Below are positions 28,340 to 36,250 of a stretch of DNA of 64,000 bases, one piece after another. Positions within the stretch are counted from its first letter, which is position 1; each line of letters opens with the position of its first letter. The notes beneath the pieces were generated by a model. The model was not told the DNA's origin, made no database searches, and saw nothing but the letters and a program-made list of their open reading frames with translations. Both the position numbers and the translations under genes were made by a program. This stretch comes from an uncultured Eubacteriales bacterium (lineage in GTDB: Bacteria; Bacillota; Clostridia; Christensenellales; CAG-314), in the NCBI GenBank assembly GCA_948938605.1, contig CARAIG010000073.1:62001-126000 (forward strand), written 5' to 3'.

Positions 28340-29097
28340 AAACTTTTTTAAAAGACAATCTTGTCGTAAAGATATTTCCTTCGCGTAGCGAAATGGGCAA
28401 ACAGGCATCACGTGAAATAAAGGAAAAAATTGTTGAACTGTTAAAACAAAAAGACTGCATTAATATGATTTTTGCCGCGGCGCCTTCCCAAAACGAAGTG
28501 TTAAAAAGTCTGGTTGAGGACAAGGATATAGATTTTAGCAAAATAAACGCTTTCCACATGGACGAATACATAGGCTTGGACAAGGACGCCCCGCAAGGGT
28601 TCGGCAATTTCCTTAAAGCGCATTTGTTCGGACTTGTGCCTTTTAAATCCGTAAACTACATTAATTGTTCGGCGCAAAACTCTCAAGACGAGGCGGACAG
28701 ATATTCCGAACTGTTGCAAAAGTACCCCGTCGACATTGTAGTGTTGGGCATAGGCGAAAACGGTCATATAGCATTTAACGACCCTCCCGTTGCGGATTTT
28801 GCCGACAAAGCATACGTAAAGCCGGTAAAGTTGGACGAAATTTGCAGACAACAGCAAGTCAATGACGGGTGTTTCGACAGTTTGGATAAAGTACCCACTC
28901 ACGCACTTACATTGACTATTCCTGCATTAATTAAGGCACCGTATATGTTTTGCATTGTGCCTGCACTAACCAAAGCAAGGGCGGTAAAGGAAACGTTGGA
29001 AGGCGAAATCGGCACTTATTGTCCCGCTACTATATTGCGCAATCACAGCAACGCAGTATTATACTTAGACGCAGACAGCGCTTCCTTGTTAAAATGA
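28336..29097 (+). CDS. nagB: Glucosamine-6-phosphate deaminase
   Basis: NagB converts glucosamine-6-phosphate to fructose-6-phosphate and ammonia. The 253-residue protein has the family motifs INAFHMDEYIGL (catalytic Asp), VLGIGENGHIAFNDPP (His and Asp of the active site) and THALTLTIPALIKA. The ATGA overlap with the upstream gene and with nagA downstream indicates translational coupling. It completes the GlcNAc-6-P route with nagA. Confidence 0.95.
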   Translation: MKTFLKDNLVVKIFPSRSEMGKQASREIKEKIVELLKQKDCINMIFAAAPSQNEVLKSLVEDKDIDFSKINAFHMDEYIGLDKDAPQGFGNFLKAHLFGLVPFKSVNYINCSAQNSQDEADRYSELLQKYPVDIVVLGIGENGHIAFNDPPVADFADKAYVKPVKLDEICRQQQVNDGCFDSLDKVPTHALTLTIPALIKAPYMFCIVPALTKARAVKETLEGEIGTYCPATILRNHSNAVLYLDADSASLLK

Positions 29098-30242
29098 AAA
29101 TAAAAATTAAAAGCGACAGGATTATAGTAGGAAACGGGTTATTTGACGGCTTTTTGTATTTTGAAGACGGCAAAATTATCGAAGTTACCGATAAAGATAT
29201 AAAGTGCGACGTATTTTACGATTTTAGCGGTAAATACGTAAGCGCGGGATTTATAGATATGCACACGCACGGAGCGGGCGGACACGCATTTACAATGTCC
29301 TCGCCCACGCAAGTTGCGTTGGGGTGCGACTTTCACTTGGCGCACGGCACAACCAGCATAGTTCCCACAATTTCGGCAGGACCGTTTGAAATTATGGAGC
29401 AAGCCGTCGACTGTATCCAACAAGCAAAAGACGGCAAATTGAGCAAAGCAAACATTTTGGGCGGTCACTTGGAGGGTCCGTATCTCTCGGTTAATCAAGC
29501 GGGCGCGCAATGTGCGGATTATATTACAAAGCCGATAGCGTCCCAATACGAGCGACTCGTAAAAAAATATCCCGACGGAATTGCAAGGTGGACGTACGCC
29601 CCCGAAAACGATACGGACGGCATGTTTTGCAAATATTTGACGTCATGCGGAATCGTCGCAAGCGCGGGGCATACGGACGCTAAGTACAGCGATATGCAAG
29701 TGGCAACGGAAAACGGTTGTAATCTTATTACACACTTGTATTCTTGCACTTCGACCGTAACGCGCGATCACGGTTTTCGAAGTTTAGGCGTGGTGGAAAG
29801 TGCTTTTTTGCGCGATGACTTGTATGTCGAAATAATTGCCGACGGAAAGCATCTTCCGTTAGATTTGATAAAAATGATTATCAAAATAAAGGGAATCGAC
29901 AAGGTGGCGTTAATTACCGACAGTTTGGAAATTGCCGGCACAACCGTTACAAGCGGTACTATGAGCGGAACGGACTATATTGTTGAAGACGGCGTTTGTA
30001 AGTTAAAAGACAGGTCTGCATTTGCAGGAAGCGTTGCAACTGCGGACAGATTGGTAAGGGTTATATGTCAATGCGGATACACTGTGGCGCAAGCCGTTTA
30101 TATGATTACTTGCGTACCTGCAAAAATTTTACATCTTATCTCAAAAGGACGGTTAGAAAAAGGGTTTGACGCCGATATTGTTGTTTTTGATGACGACATT
30201 AACGTAAGCAACGTGTTTGTAGGCGGTAACTTAATACAATAA
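29094..30242 (+). CDS. nagA: N-acetylglucosamine-6-phosphate deacetylase
   Basis: The start at 29094 (MKIKIKSDRIIVG) overlaps the nagB stop by ATGA; an earlier frame opening at 28950 lies inside nagB. The 382-residue amidohydrolase has FIDMHTHGAGGHAF (metal ligands), GGHLEGPYLS (metal ligand Glu), SAGHTDAKYSDM, LITHLYSC and ITDSLEIAG (catalytic Asp). It removes the acetyl group from GlcNAc-6-P. Its presence in this operon implies the imported substrate contains N-acetylhexosamine, or that the operon merged two pathways. Confidence 0.95.
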   Translation: MKIKIKSDRIIVGNGLFDGFLYFEDGKIIEVTDKDIKCDVFYDFSGKYVSAGFIDMHTHGAGGHAFTMSSPTQVALGCDFHLAHGTTSIVPTISAGPFEIMEQAVDCIQQAKDGKLSKANILGGHLEGPYLSVNQAGAQCADYITKPIASQYERLVKKYPDGIARWTYAPENDTDGMFCKYLTSCGIVASAGHTDAKYSDMQVATENGCNLITHLYSCTSTVTRDHGFRSLGVVESAFLRDDLYVEIIADGKHLPLDLIKMIIKIKGIDKVALITDSLEIAGTTVTSGTMSGTDYIVEDGVCKLKDRSAFAGSVATADRLVRVICQCGYTVAQAVYMITCVPAKILHLISKGRLEKGFDADIVVFDDDINVSNVFVGGNLIQ

Positions 30243-30266
30243 TAAATATAAAATCGGAGCATTATT

Positions 30267-31340
30267 ATGAAAAAACTTAATTTGGCAATTATCGGTCAAG
30301 GACGAAGCGGAAAAGACATTCACGGTAAATATTTAATTTCCGCCGACAATAAATATTTTGACGTCAAGTATGTAGTAGACGCCGACGAATACAGACGTAA
30401 AGTTTCGGCGGAAAGGTATGTCGGTTGCAAGGTTTTTGCCGACTACAAGGAACTGTTGGATAAAAAGGATATAGACTTGGTTGTAAATGCGTCTTATTCG
30501 GATATGCACTTTGCAATAACTAAGGATTTATTGGAACACAAATTTAACGTATTGGTGGAAAAACCGTTTGCACGCAACCAGTACGAATGCGACGTGTCAA
30601 TGCAATTGGCAAAACAAAACAACGTTGTTTTGGCGGTTTTCCAGCAAACTTTTTTTGCCCCTTTTTATCAAGATATTTTGCGTATTTTGCAAAGCGGTAT
30701 TTTGGGCAAGGTGTATCAAGTTAGTATTAGGTATAATTCGTTTTCGCGACGTTGGGATTGGCAAACATTGCAAAAACGCATGGGTGGCAATGCTTATAAT
30801 ACGGGACCTCATCCTTTCGGTATTGCGTTGGGAATTTTAGGCTTCGACCAAAATACGCGTATTGCGTTTAGCAAACTTGCTACTACAAATATGTCCAGCG
30901 GAGACTCGGACGACTATTGTAAGGTTATTTTGGATACCGCAGGCAAACCGGTTGTCGACGTGGAAATAAACAATACCGACGCTTACAGCGGGTATAACGT
31001 TAAAATACAAGGGGATATGGGTTGCTATAAATGTTCGTCGACATCGTATGAATACAAATATTATTTGCAAAAAGAAAATCCCAAAAAGCCCGTTGAGGAA
31101 AACTTTATTTTTGACGAAAACGGAAATCCTAAATATTGCAAGGAGCAAATGACTTTACATCAAGAAAACGGCAAGTTCGACGGAACGGCGTTTGACGTAG
31201 GCACAGCAAAAATGTACGAAAACGTATATTATGCCATAACCGAGGGTAAGCAATTGTATGTTCCTTGCGAACACGTACGACAAATCATTGCGCTTATCGA
31301 ATCCGTACACGCAACTACGCATTTGGAAAAGAAATTTTAA
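30267..31340 (+). CDS. Gfo/Idh/MocA-family oxidoreductase
   Basis: 357 residues. The N-terminal Rossmann fold begins LNLAIIGQGRSGKDIHG, with the EKP motif as VLVEKPFARN and the conserved C-terminal fold (GGNAYNTGPHPFGIAL, with a catalytic His). It is probably an NAD(P)-dependent sugar dehydrogenase. It sits 24 bases after nagA with CGGAGC as ribosome site. It is one of four such domains in this locus, all distinct in sequence. Confidence 0.88.
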   Translation: MKKLNLAIIGQGRSGKDIHGKYLISADNKYFDVKYVVDADEYRRKVSAERYVGCKVFADYKELLDKKDIDLVVNASYSDMHFAITKDLLEHKFNVLVEKPFARNQYECDVSMQLAKQNNVVLAVFQQTFFAPFYQDILRILQSGILGKVYQVSIRYNSFSRRWDWQTLQKRMGGNAYNTGPHPFGIALGILGFDQNTRIAFSKLATTNMSSGDSDDYCKVILDTAGKPVVDVEINNTDAYSGYNVKIQGDMGCYKCSSTSYEYKYYLQKENPKKPVEENFIFDENGNPKYCKEQMTLHQENGKFDGTAFDVGTAKMYENVYYAITEGKQLYVPCEHVRQIIALIESVHATTHLEKKF

Positions 31341-31387
31341 TTTAACGTATATAATGTTGCGCTTGCGGTGCAACAAGGAGACGGAAT

Positions 31388-32152
31388 ATGCAAGTCGGAC
31401 TTAATTTATACAGTATACGCAGTTTTATAAAGGAAACTAACGATTTTGTAAAAACGTGCGCTAAATTAAAGGAAATGGGGTATGCTTTTGTGCAGTATTC
31501 GGGCGCGCCGTTTGACTCGGACAAAATCAATCTTATGCAAAAACAAGTCGGTCTGCCCGTAGTGCTTACCCATGTTCCAATGGACAGGATTTTGAACGAT
31601 ACCGCCAATTTAATGGAGGAACACGGCAAAATCGGTTGCAAAAACATCGGCTTGGGCATGATGCCCGTCGCTACGATTTTGGACGAGCAAAAGTGTTTGC
31701 AAACCGTAAAACTGCTTGATGAAGCGGGCAAAACAATGGAACAAAACGGATTTAAGTTTTTTTACCATTTTCATCAATTTGAATTTTGCAAATTGTCTTG
31801 CGGAATGCGCATTATAGATTATATGTTGGAAAACTGTCCGCATATCAATTTTACCGCCGATACGTATTGGATGCAGTTCGGCGGAGTGGACGTGACGGAA
31901 TATTTGAAAAAAATGCAAGGACGTATAGACTGTATCCATTTAAAAGATTACCAAATAGTTTACCAAAACGAAAAATTCGTTCCTAGGTTTGCTCCGCTAG
32001 GTAAAGGTAATTTAAATTTGAACGAAATAGTAAAAACCGCAAAACAAAGCGGTACAAAGTATTTTTTGGTGGAGCAGGACGACGCAATCGACTATGACGA
32101 TCCGTTAAATCAAGTAAAACAAAGCGTAACGTATGTTGCAAACAAATTGTAA
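31388..32152 (+). CDS. Sugar phosphate isomerase/epimerase-like TIM barrel
   Basis: 254 residues of the xylose-isomerase-like fold, beginning MQVGLNLYSIRSF, with putative metal ligands in FYHFHQFEF, FTADTYWMQ, CIHLKDYQ and LVEQDDA. The typical family ending DPLNQVKQSVTYV is present. A CAAGGAG ribosome site lies at 31374-31380. It is smaller than and not closely related to the 27500 product. It probably isomerises an intermediate that its oxidoreductase neighbours oxidise. Confidence 0.85.
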   Translation: MQVGLNLYSIRSFIKETNDFVKTCAKLKEMGYAFVQYSGAPFDSDKINLMQKQVGLPVVLTHVPMDRILNDTANLMEEHGKIGCKNIGLGMMPVATILDEQKCLQTVKLLDEAGKTMEQNGFKFFYHFHQFEFCKLSCGMRIIDYMLENCPHINFTADTYWMQFGGVDVTEYLKKMQGRIDCIHLKDYQIVYQNEKFVPRFAPLGKGNLNLNEIVKTAKQSGTKYFLVEQDDAIDYDDPLNQVKQSVTYVANKL

Positions 32153-32197
32153 TTAACAAGTCAATTAATGACATTGGTATTGAATAACTGGTGAAAT

Positions 32198-33193
32198 ATG
32201 CAAAAACAATCTAAAATTGTAATTGTCGGTTGCGGAACCATTGCGACGACGCACGTAGACGTATTGCAAAAACTTAAAAAAAATATAGTTGCCGTTTGTG
32301 ATATAGACGAATCGAAAGCGCGTAAGCTGTGCGAAAAATTCGGATTGAATGTAAAAATATATACCGACTATATAAAAATGCTTGATGTTGAAAAACCCGA
32401 TGCCGCACATATACTCACACCGCATTTTTTGCATGCCGAAATGGTGGTGGAAACGTTGAACCGCAATATAAATTGTCTTTGCGAAAAACCGCTTTTTATA
32501 AAGGAAGACGAGTTTTTGCAAATACAAAAAGCCGTTTCTGCTTCTAAGGGAAAACTGGGAGTATGTTTTCAACACCGTTTTATGGAAATAAACAAGTTTA
32601 TAAAAAAATGTATTAACGAAGAAGGTTGTTTAGGCATTTCTGCATTTTTGGCATGGCGTCGTACTCCCGAATACTATACTAACAGCAGCTGGAGAGGTAA
32701 ATGGAAGACGGAAGGCGGATCGTTGTTGATAAATCAGGCAATACACACGTTGGATCAAATTATATGGTTGTGCGGTATGCCGCAAAAAGTCATTGCCAAT
32801 ACTTACAACCGAACGCTTGCCGACGTTATCGAGTGCGAAGATACGGCGGAATTGTTTTTACAGTATGATAATGGAGTTCGCTGTCAAATGTATGCTACAA
32901 ATGCTGCGGCAACAAATTTCAATAACTGTATTTGCGTAAGAACTAATTTAAACACTTATGAATTCAATTCTAAACAATTGTTGGTAAACGGAGTGCCGTA
33001 TACGTGTTTTTCAAGCAATGTTAGCGTTGACGCCAAACAATATTGGGGCAATGGACATTACTTTTTAATAGACGAATTTTACCGTTGCGTTGAAAGCGGA
33101 AAAACTTTTGATGTGGATTGCGTACAAGCGTCACAGGCGGTAAAAGTGGTTTTGTCGGCATATAAATCAAACGGAAAAGAAATTGAGTTGTAG
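32198..33193 (+). CDS. Gfo/Idh/MocA-family oxidoreductase
   Basis: 331 residues. The Rossmann motif is VIVGCGTIATTHVDVL, the EKP motif is CLCEKPLF, and the catalytic-domain phrases are WRGKWKTEGGSLLINQAIHTLDQIIWL. It is the last gene before the terminator at 33329, closing an operon that may run from the 17417 promoter (about 16 kb). The ribosome site is weak (TGGTGAAAT). Specific substrate unknown. Confidence 0.88.
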   Translation: MQKQSKIVIVGCGTIATTHVDVLQKLKKNIVAVCDIDESKARKLCEKFGLNVKIYTDYIKMLDVEKPDAAHILTPHFLHAEMVVETLNRNINCLCEKPLFIKEDEFLQIQKAVSASKGKLGVCFQHRFMEINKFIKKCINEEGCLGISAFLAWRRTPEYYTNSSWRGKWKTEGGSLLINQAIHTLDQIIWLCGMPQKVIANTYNRTLADVIECEDTAELFLQYDNGVRCQMYATNAAATNFNNCICVRTNLNTYEFNSKQLLVNGVPYTCFSSNVSVDAKQYWGNGHYFLIDEFYRCVESGKTFDVDCVQASQAVKVVLSAYKSNGKEIEL

Positions 33194-33328
33194 GAGCGCA
33201 TCGTAAGCGCAGCCGAAACGCAAAATCGGTTGTCTTGTACTGGGGATAATGATTTTCAATCGAGTATGCGAATGGTATAAGGTTTTTAAAAGTTAATTGT
33301 AAAAAATCAAATAGAAATATTTGTCTGC

Positions 33329-33364
33329 AAAAAAATGTCCGCACTGATTGACAGACATTTTTTT
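33329..33364 (+). terminator. Terminator closing the long sugar operon
   Basis: Arms AAAAAAATGTC and GACATTTTTTT, about 11 bases, with a 14-base loop and a T-run. It lies 136 bases after the last oxidoreductase. The stretch 33194-33924 (731 bases) otherwise contains this hairpin, a direct repeat, a tRNA fragment and no convincing gene. Confidence 0.65.
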
Positions 33365-33571
33365 GTAATAGAAACACAGCAATATATTGTGGTGTTATGG
33401 CGTTTGCAGCGGGAATACTGCGCTTACGCTACGTGGTATTCGCAACTGCGTTGCTCGACTAACGAACATAACACTACCTAAATTTTACAGTGTTCTAATC
33501 TCACATTGCTTGCTGAGCCTACGCAAGTAGGCGAATGCGTTCGCCGAATGGTAAGATGTCCGTCTAACAAT

Positions 33572-33605
33572 AAAAAAAGACCGGGAAAAAATCTCGGTCT
33601 TTTTT
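33572..33605. terminator. Terminator in left repeat copy
   Basis: Arms AGACCG/CGGTCT with A-run before and T-run after, so it works in both directions. It is a copy of the one that follows the intact tRNA-Arg. Confidence 0.7.
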
Positions 33606-33648
33606 GGCGTCCCCAAGGGGAATCGAACCTCTAACTAGCCCTTAGGAG
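33605..33648 (-). pseudogene. tRNA-Arg(CCU) 3'-half fragment
   Basis: On the minus strand this is the anticodon loop through to the encoded CCA of the tRNA-Arg at 35086-35160, with no change. The match ends exactly at the first base of the anticodon loop. To its right the sequence is unrelated (GCAATTAGAAATAAGCG). It cannot fold as a tRNA. It has the form of an attachment-site remnant. Confidence 0.9.
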
Positions 33649-33924
33649 CAATTAGAAATAAGCGTTTTAACGTTCGTTTCGGCTATATTGTGCCGTTTTG
33701 TGCGTTATAAACGCTTCTTTTTTTACTGTTTTTTCGTTATACTCGGCAACTTTCATTTTGATTTATTCTGTTCGAGTGTAACTCGGGTGTAAAATAAGTA
33801 TGTAAAATTTTCCGACAACGGCAAAAATAACGCAAATTATATGCTTCAACTATTGCTATTTTGCCGATACTTTGATACAATGATATCAATTAGTTTGCTT
33901 TAATGATTATTGGGGTATTTTTGT

Positions 33925-34815
33925 ATGAAATATTTGTCTGTAACGGAAACGGCAAAGAAATGGAATATATCGGAACGAAGCGTTCGCAATTACTGTGCTT
34001 TGGGAAAGGTTGACGGCGCATTTTTGACGGGTAAAACTTGGAATATTCCCGAAGACGCTCAAAAGCCCGACAGAGTTAATAAGAAAATCGAAACTCCGAC
34101 AACGCTTTGGGAAATTCTCAATGCCGAAAAAAAGGCAAAGCTATCGGGCGGCATTTATCATAAGGTACAAATTGAATTGACGTATAATTCCAACCATATA
34201 GAAGGAAGCCGCTTAACACACGACCAAACGCGATATATTTTTGAAACGAATACAATCGGAATAGACGGCGGAACGGTTAAGGTTGACGACATTGTAGAAA
34301 CGTCAAATCACTTTAAGTGTATCGACTTGATAATCGAGAACGCAAAAAAGCCGATGACGGAAGCGTTTATAAAAGAACTGCACCGCACGTTAAAGAGCGG
34401 TACAACCGATGCACGGCAAGATTGGTTCGCCGTAGGCGATTACAAAAGGTTGCCGAATACGGTCGGCGATATGTATACGGCGCAACCAGAAGAAGTAGCC
34501 GATAAAATGAAAGAACTGTTATTTGCATATAACGCTAATAAAGAAAAGACCTTTGACGACCTGTTGGACTTTCATTACAAATTCGAGTGTATCCATCCCT
34601 TTCAAGACGGCAACGGGCGCATCGGCAGACTTTTACTTTTCAAGGATTGCTTAAAGCATAATATCGTGCCGTTTATTATCGACGAAGCATTAAAACTGTT
34701 TTACTATCGCGGATTAAAGGAATGGCAAAGCGAGAGTGGCTATTTGCGGGACACTTGCCTTGCGGCGCAAGACAAATTCAAACTTTACCTTGATTATTTC
34801 AAGATACAATATTGA
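33925..34815 (+). CDS. Fic-domain protein (class II, self-inhibited) with N-terminal HTH-like segment
   Basis: Start at 33925 (MKYLSVTETAKKWNISER) with TTGGGGTA upstream; an alternative TTG at 33910 adds five residues. 296 residues. The first ~50 resemble a MerR/excisionase-type winged helix. The Fic domain carries the full catalytic motif HPFQDGNGRIGR (His224), expected to transfer AMP from ATP to a protein Ser/Thr/Tyr. The inhibitory-helix motif SNHIEG (Ser89 to Glu93) lies N-terminal to it, marking a class II self-regulated Fic, so no separate antitoxin is required. It lies alone between direct repeats that include tRNA-Arg sequence and has its own terminator. The target is unknown. Confidence 0.93.
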   Translation: MKYLSVTETAKKWNISERSVRNYCALGKVDGAFLTGKTWNIPEDAQKPDRVNKKIETPTTLWEILNAEKKAKLSGGIYHKVQIELTYNSNHIEGSRLTHDQTRYIFETNTIGIDGGTVKVDDIVETSNHFKCIDLIIENAKKPMTEAFIKELHRTLKSGTTDARQDWFAVGDYKRLPNTVGDMYTAQPEEVADKMKELLFAYNANKEKTFDDLLDFHYKFECIHPFQDGNGRIGRLLLFKDCLKHNIVPFIIDEALKLFYYRGLKEWQSESGYLRDTCLAAQDKFKLYLDYFKIQY

Positions 34816-34845
34816 CGTCGTAAAGGGCAAAAAGCAAATCGCTTA

Positions 34846-34880
34846 AAAAGGCACCGTGACTTTTAATCACGGTGCCTTTT
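34846..34880 (+). terminator. Terminator of the Fic gene
   Basis: Perfect 14-base arms (34846-34859 and 34867-34880) with a 7-base loop; the right arm ends in TTTT. Confidence 0.85.
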
Positions 34881-34955
34881 GTGGTACTCCCGACGGGAAT
34901 ACTGCGCTAACGCTATGTAGCGCAACTGCGTTGCTCGACTAACGTACATAACACC

Positions 34956-35129
34956 ACCTAAATTTTACAGTGTTCTAATCTCACATTGCTTGCTGAGCCT
35001 ACGCAAGTAGGCGAATGCGTTCGCCGAATGGTAAGATGTCCGTCTAACAATAAAAAAAGACCGGGAAAAAATCTCGGTCTTTTTTTGGCGTCCCCAAGGG
35101 GAATCGAACCTCTAACTAGCCCTTAGGAG
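34956..35129. repeat. Right copy of the direct repeat flanking the Fic gene
   Basis: 174 bases, matching 33476-33648 with one extra T. It covers the 3' half of the intact tRNA-Arg, its terminator and ~95 bases beyond. Diverged similarity extends left to about 34889. Confidence 0.95.
35052..35086. terminator. Terminator downstream of tRNA-Arg
   Basis: Arms AGACCG/CGGTCT with flanking A- and T-runs. On the minus strand it directly follows the CCA end of the tRNA. Confidence 0.75.
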
Positions 35130-35160
35130 GGGCTTGTTATATCCGTTTAACTATGAGGAC
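35086..35160 (-). tRNA. tRNA-Arg (anticodon CCU)
   Basis: 75 bases including an encoded CCA. Acceptor stem GTCCTCA pairs with TGGGGAC; D-stem GTTA/TAAC; anticodon stem AGCCC/GGGCT with loop CTCCTAA (anticodon CCT in DNA, CCU in RNA); T-arm AGAGG-TTCGATT-CCCCT with one A-C mismatch. It decodes AGG. Its 3' half is duplicated at 33605-33648. Confidence 0.93.
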
Positions 35161-35210
35161 ATTGCATTTATTATACCAACAACGCTTGTTGTTGTCAATG
35201 CGTTTGTTTG

Positions 35211-35272
35211 GCAATGTGAAATTCGAACCCTATAAACCGCCTAAACCTTACAGTGTTCTGATTTCACGTTGC
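35211..35272. repeat. Minimal copy of the MITE-like palindromic repeat
   Basis: Imperfect terminal inverted repeats at 35211-35228 and 35255-35272 (15 of 18 match) around a 26-base centre that carries the family phrase CCGCCTAAAC. The right half codes for the last residues and stop of the AraC protein 35241-36083. Confidence 0.7.
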
Positions 35273-36083
35273 TACGGTATTCGCTTGGCGTTATTCCAAA
35301 AGTTTTTTTAAATTGACGGTTGAAGTACGATGCGCTTTGGTATCCTACTTTTTCCGCAATTTGGCGCGAGTTGTCTTTGGTTTGTTCAAGCAGTTCGCAA
35401 GCTTTAATTGTGCGCACTCCGTTAAGATAATCTACAATAGACCAACCGCAAAACCGTTTAAACAATTTCATTGCGTAAAATTCGTCATATCCCATAAGTT
35501 GGGCTACGTCGCTAATTTTAATTTGCTCGGTGTGGTGCGAAGTTAAGTATTCCACCGCAGTTTGTACGGCAAAGTGTTGTCTTTCTTCGGTTATGGTTCC
35601 CGATTCGGCAAATTTGCGGTGTTCGTGCAAAGTCCTAAGCATATTAAATACTGCTTGTTGAGTTTGTTCGCGCGTGTTGTTTTCGGCAAATAACGGTGCA
35701 ATTAATTTGTCTGCGTTGTAACGTATGCTGTCGCCGTACAAAACGCAAGGCGCATTTTTGTCGTTTAAAAAGTGCAAATAATCCCCTATATTGCCTATTT
35801 GCGAACTGTTTTCCGCAAGGCGCCTAAGGTCAAATTTTACAAAGTCCACAACAGGCGCATTTGTGCTTGTCGGGCGGTAAGTGTGCAACGTAAGCGGACG
35901 CACAATATACAAGTTTCCCTTTTTAAGTGCGTATTTTTCGCCGTTAATGTAAATGTCACCCTCGCCGCGTTCTAAACGTATAAGCTCGGTAGAGTGGTGC
36001 AACGTTGTTGCGCAAAAATAAGGGACGGCTCGTCCCCACCCCCATTCGGCATATTCCACTCGACGTGTTTTGTAATCTTTCAT
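35241..36083 (-). CDS. AraC-family transcriptional regulator
   Basis: About 280 residues from MKDYKTRRVEYAEW. An N-terminal cupin-type domain (LHHSTELIRLERGEGDIYI; LYIVRPLTLHTYRP) is followed by two C-terminal HTH motifs (IKISDVAQLMGYDEFYAMKLF and SRQIAEKVGYQSASYFNRQFKKTFGITP). The last ~10 codons (SNVKSEHCKV) and stop lie in a dispersed palindromic repeat. A predicted promoter leaves 9 bases or fewer between -10 and ATG. Its target is unknown; neighbours are tRNA-Arg and the divergent yhaO-like gene. Confidence 0.88.
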   Translation of the reverse strand: MKDYKTRRVEYAEWGWGRAVPYFCATTLHHSTELIRLERGEGDIYINGEKYALKKGNLYIVRPLTLHTYRPTSTNAPVVDFVKFDLRRLAENSSQIGNIGDYLHFLNDKNAPCVLYGDSIRYNADKLIAPLFAENNTREQTQQAVFNMLRTLHEHRKFAESGTITEERQHFAVQTAVEYLTSHHTEQIKISDVAQLMGYDEFYAMKLFKRFCGWSIVDYLNGVRTIKACELLEQTKDNSRQIAEKVGYQSASYFNRQFKKTFGITPSEYRSNVKSEHCKV

Positions 36084-36092
36084 AGTAAAAAC

Positions 36093-36122
36093 ATTATACA
36101 ACATCTTTTTGCAAAAGTCCAA
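36093..36122 (-). promoter_or_regulatory. Promoter of the second AraC gene, predicted leaderless
   Basis: Minus-strand TTGGAC (36117-36122), 18-base spacer, TATAAT (36093-36098). The -10 ends 9 bases before the ATG at 36083, so the transcript would begin almost at the start codon. No ribosome site is visible. Confidence 0.6.
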
Positions 36123-36142
36123 TCGATTGATATTTAAAACCA

Positions 36143-36171
36143 TTGAAAGTTTTTAAAAACTGTGCTAAAAT
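36143..36171 (+). promoter_or_regulatory. Promoter of the yhaO/yhaN-like operon
   Basis: TTGAAA (36143-36148), 17-base spacer with extended TG, TAAAAT (36166-36171). It gives a leader of about 70 bases and excludes a coding start at 36143. Confidence 0.75.
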
Positions 36172-36250
36172 GTTTGTAAATTGTAATCGGTCGTCGACGC
36201 AGCATTACGATGTCGAATGCCGTCAAAATTTAATGTTTAAGGGGGTAATG

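Larger units (their letters stand above)
33476..33648. repeat. Left copy of the direct repeat flanking the Fic gene (contains tRNA-Arg 3' half)
   Basis: Identical, apart from one T in a homopolymer, to 34956-35129. It spans a dispersed-repeat end, a hairpin terminator and the 3' half of tRNA-Arg(CCU). Similarity continues in diverged form leftward to about 33413. The two copies are 1480 bases apart in the same orientation. Confidence 0.95.

Noticed and set aside
33650..33900. Possible integrase remnant between the tRNA fragment and the Fic gene
   Set aside because: Only a ~28-codon minus-strand frame is visible there, with no recombinase motif; no evidence for an integrase.
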